Shown here one piece after another: positions 27,473-35,730 of a stretch of 64,000 bases of DNA. The notes under the pieces were generated by a model, which searched no databases, was not told the DNA's origin, and worked only from the letters and a program-made list of their open reading frames with translations. The DNA is taken from positions 1 to 64,000 of the forward strand of contig WHTJ01000005.1 in NCBI GenBank assembly GCA_009377795.1, read 5' to 3'. How positions within the stretch are numbered: position 1 is the first letter of the stretch; every line of letters starts with the position of its first letter. The translations under genes were made by a program, and so were the position numbers. This stretch comes from Propionibacteriales bacterium. Its GTDB lineage: Bacteria; Actinomycetota; Actinomycetes; Propionibacteriales; Nocardioidaceae.

Positions 27473-28966
27473 ATGAACCCGGCGACCGCAAGGGCAATCG
27501 CCCAGCTCGCACAGTCCCGCACCTCACGCCGGGTGGCGGGCCTCCTCGTCGCGGGCAACGCGTTCCTCGTGCTGCTCCTGATGGCGATTCCGGTGGTGCT
27601 GATCGTGGTGATCCTGGCCGCGGTCGACGCGTCGGTGCAGGCCACGCAGCCCGTGGAGGGCTGTGACCTGGTGCGGGTCGGCGAGACACCCGTCGTGGGG
27701 GATCTCGACGACGAGCAGGTCAGCAACGCCGCCGCCATCGTGAACGTCGCCCGGAAGAACGGCATCAACGAGTACGGGCAGGTCATCGCGATCGCCGCCG
27801 CACTGCAGGAGTCGACGCTGCGCAACTACCGGGGCGGGCACGCGGACTCCCTCGGGTTGTTCCAACAGCGCCCGTCGCAGGGTTGGGGCACCGCCCGGCA
27901 GATCGGCGACCCGGTCAAGTCGGCCGAGGCGTTCTTCGGGGTCGCCAGGCATACCGACAACACCGGGTTGATGGACATCCGGGGATGGCGGAAGTTGTCA
28001 TTGACCGCGGTCGCCCAGCAGGTGCAGCGCAGTGCGTTCCCGTACGCGTACGCCGACGAGGAGCCACTCGCTCGCCAGGTGGTCGCGACTCTGCGCAGCG
28101 ACGACACCTCGTCGGCACTGTGCGGCAATCCCGGTGCCATGTCGTGTCCGTCCACCGGATTCTCGGTCGAGGCCGGCCTGACCCCGGACGGACTGCGGGT
28201 GCTGCGCTGCCTCGGTGACAAGTTCTCCCAGATCGCCGGATTCAGCGGTACCGGTGAGCGAGCCGCGAACCCGGACAGCGACCACGAGACCGGGCGTGCG
28301 GTCGACGCCGTGATCCCGAACTGGGACACCAGAGCCGGCAACGCCGAGGGGTGGAGAATCGCGGGCTGGGTCAAGCGGCACGCCTCGAGACTCGGGGTGA
28401 CGTACGTGATCTTCGACGGCAAGATCTGGAGCCGGCAGCGCGCCGACGAGGGCTGGCGGGAGTACGAGCACCCGTCCGGCTCGACCGACCCGACGTCGCG
28501 GCACCTCGACCACGTGCACGTGTCCGTGGCCGGGAATGCCGCCGGAACCGGCGCCGGCGGACCCGGAAGGGTGCGGCTGCCGCTGTCCGGCGGCTATGCC
28601 CTGACCGCGGCCTTCGGGGAGTGCTCCGGGCTCTGGTCGGAATGCCACACCGGCCTGGACTTCGCCGCGCCGTCCGGCGCGCCGGTTACCGCGGTGGCCG
28701 ACGGTACGGTCGTCTCGACCACCTGGAACAGCGCGTACGGGAACCTCACGCAGGTCCGCGGTGACGCGGCCGACGCCGAGTACTGGTACGCGCACCAGGA
28801 GTCCCAGTACGTCGAGGTGGGAGACCGGGTCAGAGCCGGCCAGACGATCGGCACCGTCGGCAGTACGGGCAACAGCACCGGCCCACACCTGCACCTGGAG
28901 GTGCGCGTGCGCGGGAGGCCGGTGGATCCCGAGACCTGGTTGGCCGATCATGGTGTGGACCCGTGA
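27473..28966 (+). CDS. Three-domain cell-wall hydrolase (VirB1-like): transglycosylase-like + M15-like + M23
   Basis: A 497-aa membrane-anchored protein (helix about 22-50). Domain 1 (about 80-205) resembles lytic transglycosylases or lysozymes (AALQESTLRNY, candidate catalytic E113). Domain 2 (about 228-352) has an M15/VanY-like zinc pattern, SDHETGRAVD (H271, D278) and HLDHVHV. Domain 3 (about 370-490) is an M23/LytM endopeptidase with H392-TGL-D396 and H472-L-H474. All three catalytic signatures look intact. It should open peptidoglycan for the channel. Starts 2 nt after the VirB8-like gene. Confidence 0.82.
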   Translation: MNPATARAIAQLAQSRTSRRVAGLLVAGNAFLVLLLMAIPVVLIVVILAAVDASVQATQPVEGCDLVRVGETPVVGDLDDEQVSNAAAIVNVARKNGINEYGQVIAIAAALQESTLRNYRGGHADSLGLFQQRPSQGWGTARQIGDPVKSAEAFFGVARHTDNTGLMDIRGWRKLSLTAVAQQVQRSAFPYAYADEEPLARQVVATLRSDDTSSALCGNPGAMSCPSTGFSVEAGLTPDGLRVLRCLGDKFSQIAGFSGTGERAANPDSDHETGRAVDAVIPNWDTRAGNAEGWRIAGWVKRHASRLGVTYVIFDGKIWSRQRADEGWREYEHPSGSTDPTSRHLDHVHVSVAGNAAGTGAGGPGRVRLPLSGGYALTAAFGECSGLWSECHTGLDFAAPSGAPVTAVADGTVVSTTWNSAYGNLTQVRGDAADAEYWYAHQESQYVEVGDRVRAGQTIGTVGSTGNSTGPHLHLEVRVRGRPVDPETWLADHGVDP

Positions 28967-28980
28967 GGAGGTGAGCCCCG

Positions 28981-29412
28981 ATGGGCAGGGATCCCCATGA
29001 CGCCGGCCCGGACGGCGATCCGCTCACCGAGGCATGGCCGGAGGACGAGCGGACCGGCGACGAGGCTTGGGAGTTCGATGCGGACGGCTACCTCCGGGAC
29101 GTCTCCGCGACACACCGGGCGGCGTACGGCCCGCCACCCCGGCCGGGCGTGCCGCTGCCCGTGATGGACGTGCCCACGGTCAAGGGCCGCCGGGTCGTGC
29201 TGATGACCGCGGCCGGGCCGATCTACGACCACCGGGCGGCCAGCGAGGTCTACACCGACGAGTCCGGGAGCTGGATCACCGTGGCCACCGAGCGGGCGTG
29301 GTACGTCTGGCAGGCGTCCGACCAGCGTGAACGGCCCGAGCTCGGCCCGCCCGGCTCCCGGGCCTGGGCGGCGGTCAACGTCTACGTCGAGGTGTACGCC
29401 GACGGTCCCTAG
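28981..29412 (+). CDS. Hypothetical soluble protein of the T4SS-like cluster
   Basis: A 143-aa acidic protein without membrane segments. The first 60 residues are low-complexity (Asp/Glu/Pro/Gly); the rest looks beta-rich (VKGRRVVLMTAAGPIYDHRA, GSWITVATERAWYVWQ). I recognise no family. It follows the wall hydrolase by 14 nt with a strong GAGGAGG ribosome-binding site and so belongs to the same operon; a regulatory or substrate role is possible but unsupported. Confidence 0.55.
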   Translation: MGRDPHDAGPDGDPLTEAWPEDERTGDEAWEFDADGYLRDVSATHRAAYGPPPRPGVPLPVMDVPTVKGRRVVLMTAAGPIYDHRAASEVYTDESGSWITVATERAWYVWQASDQRERPELGPPGSRAWAAVNVYVEVYADGP

Positions 29413-29459
29413 GTCCGGAGGGAGGCGCCCATGCCGGACGAACGCAACCAGGAGGAGCG

Positions 29460-29660
29460 ATGGCCGTGACCAAGAAGGGCGGAGCCGGTGCGAAGCTGGC
29501 CTTCGTCAAGTGGGCGGCGATCACGCTCGCCGTGGTCTTCCTCGCCTTCTACCTGTTCTCGGAGTCGCACCGCGTGACCGACGCCCTGCAGGCGGTGTTC
29601 CTGGCGGTTTGTGTCGCGGTGGCCGCGGTACTCGTCTATCGTGCCATGCGGTCCCGATGA
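29460..29660 (+). CDS. Small two-helix membrane protein
   Basis: A 66-aa protein: short basic N-terminus (MAVTKKGGAGAK), then two hydrophobic helices (about 17-32 and 41-60) and a basic end. AGGAGGAG ribosome-binding site 5 nt before the ATG. It is the last clearly linked gene of the cluster. No family recognised; could be a minor channel subunit. Confidence 0.6.
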   Translation: MAVTKKGGAGAKLAFVKWAAITLAVVFLAFYLFSESHRVTDALQAVFLAVCVAVAAVLVYRAMRSR

Positions 29661-29752
29661 GCTGTTTCACTCTCCGCCACTGATCCGCTACGCTAAATGA
29701 TGCACGTGTCGGGAGCCACGCGTGGGTGGCGCAGCCCTCACAAGGAGGAGTC

Positions 29753-29923
29753 ATGCCGGTTGCATTGTTGAAGAGGAGCCTGATCTTCCTGGTCGCTGCC
29801 TTCGCGATCTTCTATATGCTCACCCAGCCGGAGGGCGCGGCAAGCGCGATCGAGGCCGTGGCCGGTGGGATAGGCGACGCGTTCGATTCGCTGATGAGCT
29901 TCTTCGCCGCATTGGCCGAGTGA
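29753..29923 (+). CDS. Small single-pass membrane protein
   Basis: A 56-aa protein starting MPVALLKRSLIFLVAAFAIF with one strong membrane helix and an amphipathic C-terminal part (AIEAVAGGIGDAFDSLMSFF). The ATG at 29753 has AAGGAGGAG upstream and is preferred over the in-frame start at 29726. It has its own candidate promoter, TTTCAC (29665-29670), 18 nt, TACGCT (29689-29694). It lies between the T4SS-like cluster and yajC; which it belongs to is unclear. Confidence 0.6.
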   Translation: MPVALLKRSLIFLVAAFAIFYMLTQPEGAASAIEAVAGGIGDAFDSLMSFFAALAE

Positions 29924-30055
29924 CAGGACGGGGTCCGCTACCTCGGGTTGTGCGTATCTCCGGATAGACTCCGCATCTGGCTGGCATGACGCTGGCCACA
30001 CCACCGACATCGGTCCGGTGGTCGACCATGCACAAACGATTTCAAGGAGTTTCCG

Positions 30056-30385
30056 GTGGAGGCGTTGGCCAACCTTGTGCCGCTGCTGTTGATCGTCGGC
30101 GTGTTCTGGATGCTGATTTGGCGACCACAGCGTCGCAAGCAGGCCGCCGTCGCCCGTCTGCGGTCGAGTCTCGACGTCGGAGATCGGGTCATGCTCGGCA
30201 GCGGCATCTATGCACAGATCAGGGCGATCCGAGACGACGGGATCCAGGTCGAGGTCGCGCCGGACGTCCTCCTCCGGGTGCACCGGGACGCCGTCGTCTC
30301 CAAGGAAAACCCTGAGCCGGCTCCGCACGACGAGACCGAGCCGTCCGACGACAGCATCACCAGGCCCAAGGACGAGGACGTCTAA
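30056..30385 (+). CDS. yajC: Preprotein translocase subunit YajC
   Basis: A 109-aa protein with one N-terminal helix (LVPLLLIVGVFWMLIWRPQR) and the family block RPQRRKQAAVARLRSSLDVGDRVML, followed by an acidic tail. It associates with SecDF at the Sec translocon. Starts at GTG 30056 after AAGGAG. A TAGACT -10 lies at 29965-29970. It is followed 2 nt later by secD. Confidence 0.93.
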   Translation: MEALANLVPLLLIVGVFWMLIWRPQRRKQAAVARLRSSLDVGDRVMLGSGIYAQIRAIRDDGIQVEVAPDVLLRVHRDAVVSKENPEPAPHDETEPSDDSITRPKDEDV

Positions 30386-30387
30386 CA

Positions 30388-32199
30388 GTGGCCAGTCCCT
30401 CGCGCGGCCGCCCGGGACGCATGATGGTGGTGTTCCTTCTCGTCCTGGCCGGGCTGTACGGGCTCGTCGTCCTCGGTGGCGACTGGGCTCCGCGACTCGG
30501 CCTCGATCTCCAAGGCGGCACTCGCATCACGCTGGAGGCGAGCACGCTCTCGGGCTCGGAAGAGGTCACCGAGGAGAGCATGAACGAGGCCGTCGGCATC
30601 ATCCGGCAGCGGGTGAACGGCACGGGCGTCGCCGAGGCCGAGGTGACTACGCAGGCCAGCAACCAGATCGTGGTGGAGATCCCCGGAGAGCAGCGCGGTG
30701 GAATCGCCGAGACCATCGGGCGAACCGCGCAGCTGCGGTTCCGGCTCGTGGTCGGGCAGCCCGTACCGGCGCCCCCGCAGCAGGCGCAGCAACCGGGCGG
30801 GCAGCAAGGCGGCCAGCAGGGCGAAGGACCCGGCCAGGGCGGCCAACAGGACGGGCAGCAGAACGGGGGAGCCGGCCAGGACGGATCGCCGGGCAACGAC
30901 GGCCGGTCCGACAGGTCCCAGGACGGCGGCGACGCCGAGGGCCCGAACAACCGGCCGGCCCCCGCGTGGGGCGCGCAACAGCCCGATCCGACGGAGGCAC
31001 CCGGCCAGCCCGAGGAGACGAGGAACCCCGGGACGCCGGAGGAGACGGAGACCCCGCGGCCCGAGCAGCAGAACCAGGCGGACCTCGAAGGTGCCGAGCT
31101 GCTCGACTGGCGGCCCGGCGCCCAGCTGCAGCAGGAGTTCAACGCCTACACCTGCCCGCCCCCCGGTCAGCGGCAGCCGGATCTCGTCGATAATCCCGAC
31201 AAGCCGCTGATCACCTGCGACGACGCCTTCCAGAAGTACCTGCTGACGCCGGCCATCATCGAGGGCACCGAGCTCAACGACGCCAGTGCGCAGCTGCCGA
31301 CGCAAGGCGTGCAGTACGTCGTGAACCTCTCCTTCGACTCCGAGGGGAGCGACGTCTTCGGCGACGTCACCGCGGGGATCAACCAGACCGGGCGCCAGTT
31401 CGCGATCGTCCTGGACGGCGAGGTGCTGAGCGCGCCCACGGTGGACCAGGGCCCGATTCGTACCGGCGAGGCGATCATCGAGGGCAACTTCACCCAGCGG
31501 ACCGCGACCAACCTGGCGAACGCCCTGAGGTACGGCGCGCTCCCGCTGTCCTTCGAGCACCTCGCGACCGACGAGGAGGGGCCGCAGCTCGCCGACGACC
31601 ATCTGAGGGCCGGCATAATCGCGGGCATCGTCGGGCTGATCCTGATCCTGGTGTACTGCCTCGTCTACTACCGGGCGCTCGGGTTCGTCGTCGTGACGTC
31701 GTTGGGGATCGCGGGCGCGGGCACGTACGCCGTGGTTATGCTGCTCAGCGAGACCCTGGACTTCACCCTGACTCTCCCGGGCATCGCCGGACTCATCGTC
31801 GCTATCGGCATCACCGCCGACTCGTTCATCGTGTTCTTCGAGCGGCTCCGTGACGAGGTACGGGACGGCCGCAGCCTGCGGGCGGCCGTGGAACACGGCT
31901 GGACCCGCGCCCGAACCACCATCCTGGCCGCGGACGCCGTGACCTTCCTGGCCGCGCTGATCCTGTACATCTTCGCGATCGGAGTGGTGAAGGGCTTCGC
32001 GTTCGCGCTGGGGCTGACCACCCTGATCGACGTGTTCGTGGTGTTCTTCTTCACCTATCCGCTGGTCTCGCTGCTGGCCCGCCGGAGGTTCTTCAGCGGT
32101 GGGAACCGGCTGTCGGGTCTCGACCCGAAGCATCTCGGGGTCAAGCGGCTGGTGGGAGCCGGCATGCGCGGGAGCCGTACGACGGGTGAGGTCGTCTGA
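30388..32199 (+). CDS. secD: Protein translocase subunit SecD, with long low-complexity insertion
   Basis: Proton-driven Sec accessory subunit. The 603-aa protein has TM1 (about 12-31), GLDLQGGTRITLEA and the P1 domain. A Gln/Gly/Pro/Asn-rich extracytoplasmic insertion follows at about 124-232. After it come RQFAIVLDGEVLSAP and the C-terminal RND-type helices (about 410-580) with ITADSFIVFFERLRDE. Without the insertion the length is normal. GTG start 2 nt after yajC; the stop overlaps secF by one base (TGATG). Confidence 0.96.
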   Translation: MASPSRGRPGRMMVVFLLVLAGLYGLVVLGGDWAPRLGLDLQGGTRITLEASTLSGSEEVTEESMNEAVGIIRQRVNGTGVAEAEVTTQASNQIVVEIPGEQRGGIAETIGRTAQLRFRLVVGQPVPAPPQQAQQPGGQQGGQQGEGPGQGGQQDGQQNGGAGQDGSPGNDGRSDRSQDGGDAEGPNNRPAPAWGAQQPDPTEAPGQPEETRNPGTPEETETPRPEQQNQADLEGAELLDWRPGAQLQQEFNAYTCPPPGQRQPDLVDNPDKPLITCDDAFQKYLLTPAIIEGTELNDASAQLPTQGVQYVVNLSFDSEGSDVFGDVTAGINQTGRQFAIVLDGEVLSAPTVDQGPIRTGEAIIEGNFTQRTATNLANALRYGALPLSFEHLATDEEGPQLADDHLRAGIIAGIVGLILILVYCLVYYRALGFVVVTSLGIAGAGTYAVVMLLSETLDFTLTLPGIAGLIVAIGITADSFIVFFERLRDEVRDGRSLRAAVEHGWTRARTTILAADAVTFLAALILYIFAIGVVKGFAFALGLTTLIDVFVVFFFTYPLVSLLARRRFFSGGNRLSGLDPKHLGVKRLVGAGMRGSRTTGEVV

Positions 32200-33341
32200 T
32201 GTCGCGCATCGGGTCGTTCGGGAACCGCCTGTACTCCGGCGAGATCTCCGTCGACTTCGTCAGCAAGCGAAGGCGCCGCCGCTGGTACACCATGTCCGCG
32301 GTTTTCCTCGTCGTGGCGATCCTCGGGCTGGGGTTCCGCGGCCTGGACTTCGGGGTGGAGTTCACCGGCGGCGTGGAGTTCCGCGCCAAGGTCGCGGACA
32401 ACGAGGCCGCCGTCGAGGTGATGCGGGACGCGGTGGTCGGCAGCGGCCTCGAGAACGAGCCGATCGTCACCAGCTCCGGAAACGACGAGGTCCGGATTCA
32501 GACCGAGGAGCTGACCGCCGCCCAGTCCCAGCAGCTGGAGCGCGTCCTGCGTGACGCCGGGGCCGCCGATGTGACCTCGAATCTCGTCGGCCCGTCCTGG
32601 GGCGAGCAGATCGCCAACCGGGCGCTCACCGGGCTCGCGGTGTTCCTCGGGCTGGTCATGCTGTTCATCGCGGCGTACTTCCGGGAATGGAAGATGTCGC
32701 TCGCCGCGGCGGCCGCGCTCGGGCACGACGTCCTGATCACCGTGGGCGTCTACGCCCTCAGCGGGTTCGAGGTGACCCCGGCGACCGTCACCGGCGTGCT
32801 CACCATCCTGGGTTACTCGCTCTATGACACGGTCGTGGTGTTCGACAAGGTACGCGAGAACACCCGCGGGATCGCGGCCAGCAGCCGGCGTACCTTCTCC
32901 GAGGGCGCCAACCTCGCGGTGAACCAGACGCTGGTGCGGTCGATCAACACCACGGCGGCGGCGTTGCTGCCCGTGGGTGCGCTGCTGTACGTCGGGGCCT
33001 TCCAGCTCGGGTCGGGACCGCTGAAGGACCTCGCGCTCGCATTGTTCGTCGGTATGGCCGCCGGCGCGTACTCGTCGATCTTCCTCGCGACCCCGCTGCT
33101 GGTGCAGCTCAAGGAGCGCGAGCCGCGGATACAGGAGCAGATCCGCCGGGTCGAGGCCCGCCGCGGCGACGCGCCGATGCCGGCCACCCTGCATGACGCG
33201 GACGCCGCCGCCGGCGTGGTCTCGACCCGCCGCCAGCAGCGCCCGATGACGGTCGGCACCGCGAAACGCAGCCAGCCGCAACGACAGGCCCGGAGCAAAC
33301 GGGGCAGCCGTTCCAGACCCGGGAAGGGAAAGAACCGATGA
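32199..33341 (+). CDS. secF: Protein translocase subunit SecF
   Basis: Partner of SecD. The 380-aa protein has TM1 (about 34-50), GLDFGVEFTGG-like GLDFGVEFTGGVEFRAKV, and five C-terminal helices with VTGVLTILGYSLYDTVVVFD and TTAAALLPVGALLYVG. The last 50 residues are basic and disordered. Coupled to secD and apt at both ends (TGATG and ATGA overlaps). Confidence 0.96.
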   Translation: MSRIGSFGNRLYSGEISVDFVSKRRRRRWYTMSAVFLVVAILGLGFRGLDFGVEFTGGVEFRAKVADNEAAVEVMRDAVVGSGLENEPIVTSSGNDEVRIQTEELTAAQSQQLERVLRDAGAADVTSNLVGPSWGEQIANRALTGLAVFLGLVMLFIAAYFREWKMSLAAAAALGHDVLITVGVYALSGFEVTPATVTGVLTILGYSLYDTVVVFDKVRENTRGIAASSRRTFSEGANLAVNQTLVRSINTTAAALLPVGALLYVGAFQLGSGPLKDLALALFVGMAAGAYSSIFLATPLLVQLKEREPRIQEQIRRVEARRGDAPMPATLHDADAAAGVVSTRRQQRPMTVGTAKRSQPQRQARSKRGSRSRPGKGKNR

Positions 33342-33898
33342 CCCGGTCCACGCAGGACGAGAACACCGCCGAGTCACTCTGGCAGGAGCTGATTCGCGAC
33401 ATCCCCGACTTCCCCAAGCCCGGGATCGTCTTCAAGGACATCACCCCGCTGCTGGCCAACCACTCCGCGTTCCACGCGGTCGTCGAGGCGCTGGCGAGCC
33501 GTGGCCGGGATGCCGAGGGCCGGCCGGCCGTCGACAAAGTGGTCGGCATCGAGGCTCGCGGCTTCATCCTGGCCGCGCCGGTCGCACTCGCGCTCGACGC
33601 GGGGTTCGTGCCGGTGCGCAAGCTCGGCAAGCTGCCGTCCTCCACCCATCAGGTCTCGTACGCGCTGGAGTACGGCGAGGAGACCCTGGAGGTGCATCAG
33701 GACGCCCTGGCCGAGGGCGACCGGGTGCTCATCGTGGACGACGTACTCGCGACCGGCGGAACGGTGGCCGCGACCGCGGACCTCGTGCGCAACTGCGGCG
33801 CGTCGGTGGCCCATGTCGCGGTGCTGCTGGAGTTGTCCTTCCTCAACGGACGTACGCAGGCGGGCGGCCTCGACCTCACCGCCCTGATCACCGTTTAA
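33338..33898 (+). CDS. apt: Adenine phosphoribosyltransferase
   Basis: Salvages adenine to AMP using PRPP. The 186-aa protein shows IPDFPKPGIVFKDITPLL, GIEARGFILAAPVAL and the PRPP loop RVLIVDDVLATGGTVAAT. Overlaps the secF stop by 4 nt, in the conserved secD-secF-apt-rel order. Between it and rel a sulfatase gene runs on the opposite strand. Confidence 0.96.
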   Translation: MTRSTQDENTAESLWQELIRDIPDFPKPGIVFKDITPLLANHSAFHAVVEALASRGRDAEGRPAVDKVVGIEARGFILAAPVALALDAGFVPVRKLGKLPSSTHQVSYALEYGEETLEVHQDALAEGDRVLIVDDVLATGGTVAATADLVRNCGASVAHVAVLLELSFLNGRTQAGGLDLTALITV

Positions 33899-33962
33899 CG
33901 CACCCCTTCGGGGAACGGTCACAAGCGCGGGCGCACCACGGTCGGGCCACCGGCGCTGACGT

Positions 33963-35663
33963 TCAGCGCCCCAATCCGACCGGAGGCCCGCTCGGTGTGG
34001 GTTCGGTTCCGAAGTCACGCCGGCAGCTCGTGCCCGCGCAGTGCTCGAGGGCACCCAGCCGGCGCCTCATCTCCCGCTCGACCACGTCGTACGCCGGGTT
34101 TTCGGCCACGTTGCGCAGCTGGCGCGGATCGCGTCTCCGGTCGTACAGCTCGACCTCGCCGGTTTGCCTCAGCTCGAGGTAGGTGTACCGGGTGGAGCGC
34201 ACTCCGACGAAGCGCCACGCGCCGGTGTCGTCGTCCGCGTTCGGTCCGCCCTGTAGCAGCACGGTGCTCCACCCCGGCCTGCGTCCCTTGGCCACCGGGA
34301 GGAGGTGGCGGCCGTCCATCCGCAACCCGGGCTCGACTCCGGTCGCCGCGAGGATGGTCGGCGCGAGGTCGACCAAGGTCGCCACCTCGTTCGTCCTCGT
34401 TCCGGACGGAAGACCCGGACCCCGCATCATCAACGGCACCCGCAGCGCGGGCTCGTACCCGATGTTCTTGCCGAACGTGCGGTGCTCGCCCAGGAGGAAC
34501 CCGTTGTCGGACGCGAAGACGATCAGCGTCTCGTCGAGCACGCCGGCCTTGTCGAGCGCGGCGGCAGTGCGGATCACGGCGTCGTCCACCGCCTCCAGGG
34601 ACTGCAGCCGGCGTTGCATCAGCCGAGTGGTCCGTTCCCTCCGGTCGGCGTCCAATGCTGGTTCGTTCCGCACCGAGGCCGGCTTGTCGCTGACGTCGGC
34701 CTCGTCGTACGGCGGGTCGAACCGCCCGGGGAACCGCGCTTCCGCGAAGTCATCCATGTGCCGATACGCCGGTTCCGGCGGATGCCAGCAGGTGGAGGCG
34801 TCCCAGCCGAAGCGGGAGCGGCAGCCGCCATGCGGGGCCACGTGTGACTGCCAGAGGAAGAACGGCCGCCTGGACTCGGCGAACCGCCGGATCAGTCGCA
34901 CCGACTTGTCGGCGTACAGGTCGGTCAGATAGCTGCGGGGATAACGCCGCAGCTGGCCGTTCTCGCTCAGGACGGTGTCGTAGTAGTCGTGGATGTGCCG
35001 GGTCCCGAGCGCGGCACCCCGCCAGATGTCCCATCCGGGCGGGATCTCGTCCGGCCGGGACCTGCCGTATCCGTTGAGGTACTTGCCGAGGAACGCGGTG
35101 CGGTAACCGGCGTCGCGCAACCACACCGGCAGGGTGTCGGCGGAGTCGAGGGCCCGGTAACCGCCGTGCGGCGCGAAGTTCGTACGTACGCCGTGGTTGT
35201 GCGAGAACTGTCCGGTCAGGATCGACGCCCGCGCCGGGCAACACAGGGGGTTGGGGGAGATGCCCTGGTCGAAGATGACGCCCGACGTGCCGAACAGTTC
35301 GCGGGTCTTCGGCATCGCCCGCATCTCTTCCAGGGTCTGGTCGTCGGTCGTGATCAGTACGACGTTGGGCCGGGCGACAGCCGGCCCGGTGGGCTGTCGC
35401 AGCCGCTCGTACACCCTCGGGCTGCGGAACGCCTTCGGGGTGTCCCACGGGACCGGGAGCCTGTGCCCGGTCACCTGGGGAGGCACCACGGAGACCGAGA
35501 AGCCGCGCTCCCGCTCCGGCCTCGGCGAATACGACGAGGCGGCGCTCTCGCAGGCGGTGGCCAACCCGAACACACCCACCACCAGGAGTGCGATCGCCCT
35601 CAATGTCCCTCCCATCGCGTGCCAGGGTACAAGGGCCAGGTGACCCCGGGTTCGCACCGACAT
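33963..35663 (-). CDS. Sulfatase (type I, formylglycine-dependent), probable lipoprotein
   Basis: A 566-aa alkaline-phosphatase-superfamily hydrolase. The motif C141-C-P143-A-R145-ASILTG is the C-x-P-x-R site where Cys141 is oxidised to formylglycine; [10 protein letters not shown] holds the metal aspartates, and [15 protein letters not shown] is a second conserved block. The N-terminus has a hydrophobic segment ending LATAC (Cys38), so export and lipid anchoring are likely. The substrate is unknown. An alternative start is the ATG at 35615. No formylglycine-generating enzyme gene is nearby. Confidence 0.85.
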   Translation of the reverse strand: MSVRTRGHLALVPWHAMGGTLRAIALLVVGVFGLATACESAASSYSPRPERERGFSVSVVPPQVTGHRLPVPWDTPKAFRSPRVYERLRQPTGPAVARPNVVLITTDDQTLEEMRAMPKTRELFGTSGVIFDQGISPNPLCCPARASILTGQFSHNHGVRTNFAPHGGYRALDSADTLPVWLRDAGYRTAFLGKYLNGYGRSRPDEIPPGWDIWRGAALGTRHIHDYYDTVLSENGQLRRYPRSYLTDLYADKSVRLIRRFAESRRPFFLWQSHVAPHGGCRSRFGWDASTCWHPPEPAYRHMDDFAEARFPGRFDPPYDEADVSDKPASVRNEPALDADRRERTTRLMQRRLQSLEAVDDAVIRTAAALDKAGVLDETLIVFASDNGFLLGEHRTFGKNIGYEPALRVPLMMRGPGLPSGTRTNEVATLVDLAPTILAATGVEPGLRMDGRHLLPVAKGRRPGWSTVLLQGGPNADDDTGAWRFVGVRSTRYTYLELRQTGEVELYDRRRDPRQLRNVAENPAYDVVEREMRRRLGALEHCAGTSCRRDFGTEPTPSGPPVGLGR

Positions 35664-35730
35664 CCCCGCCGGGATGTCACGGTTGGTCCGAATGCGTAGA
35701 CTGGGTTACCTCGGCTACAGGAGATCGCGT

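Noticed and set aside
29431-29469. 12-codon ORF before the 66-aa membrane protein
   Set aside because: It has no distinct ribosome-binding site of its own and merely contains the next gene's AGGAGGAG.
20782-30055. Integrative conjugative element with att sites
   Set aside because: No integrase, relaxase, tRNA or duplicated ends found at ruvB or yajC; composition is like the surroundings.
35674-35730. ATG starts of rel at 35674 and 35692
   Set aside because: A good TAGACT -10 lies downstream of both at 35697-35702, and CAGGAGA fits the TTG at 35731.
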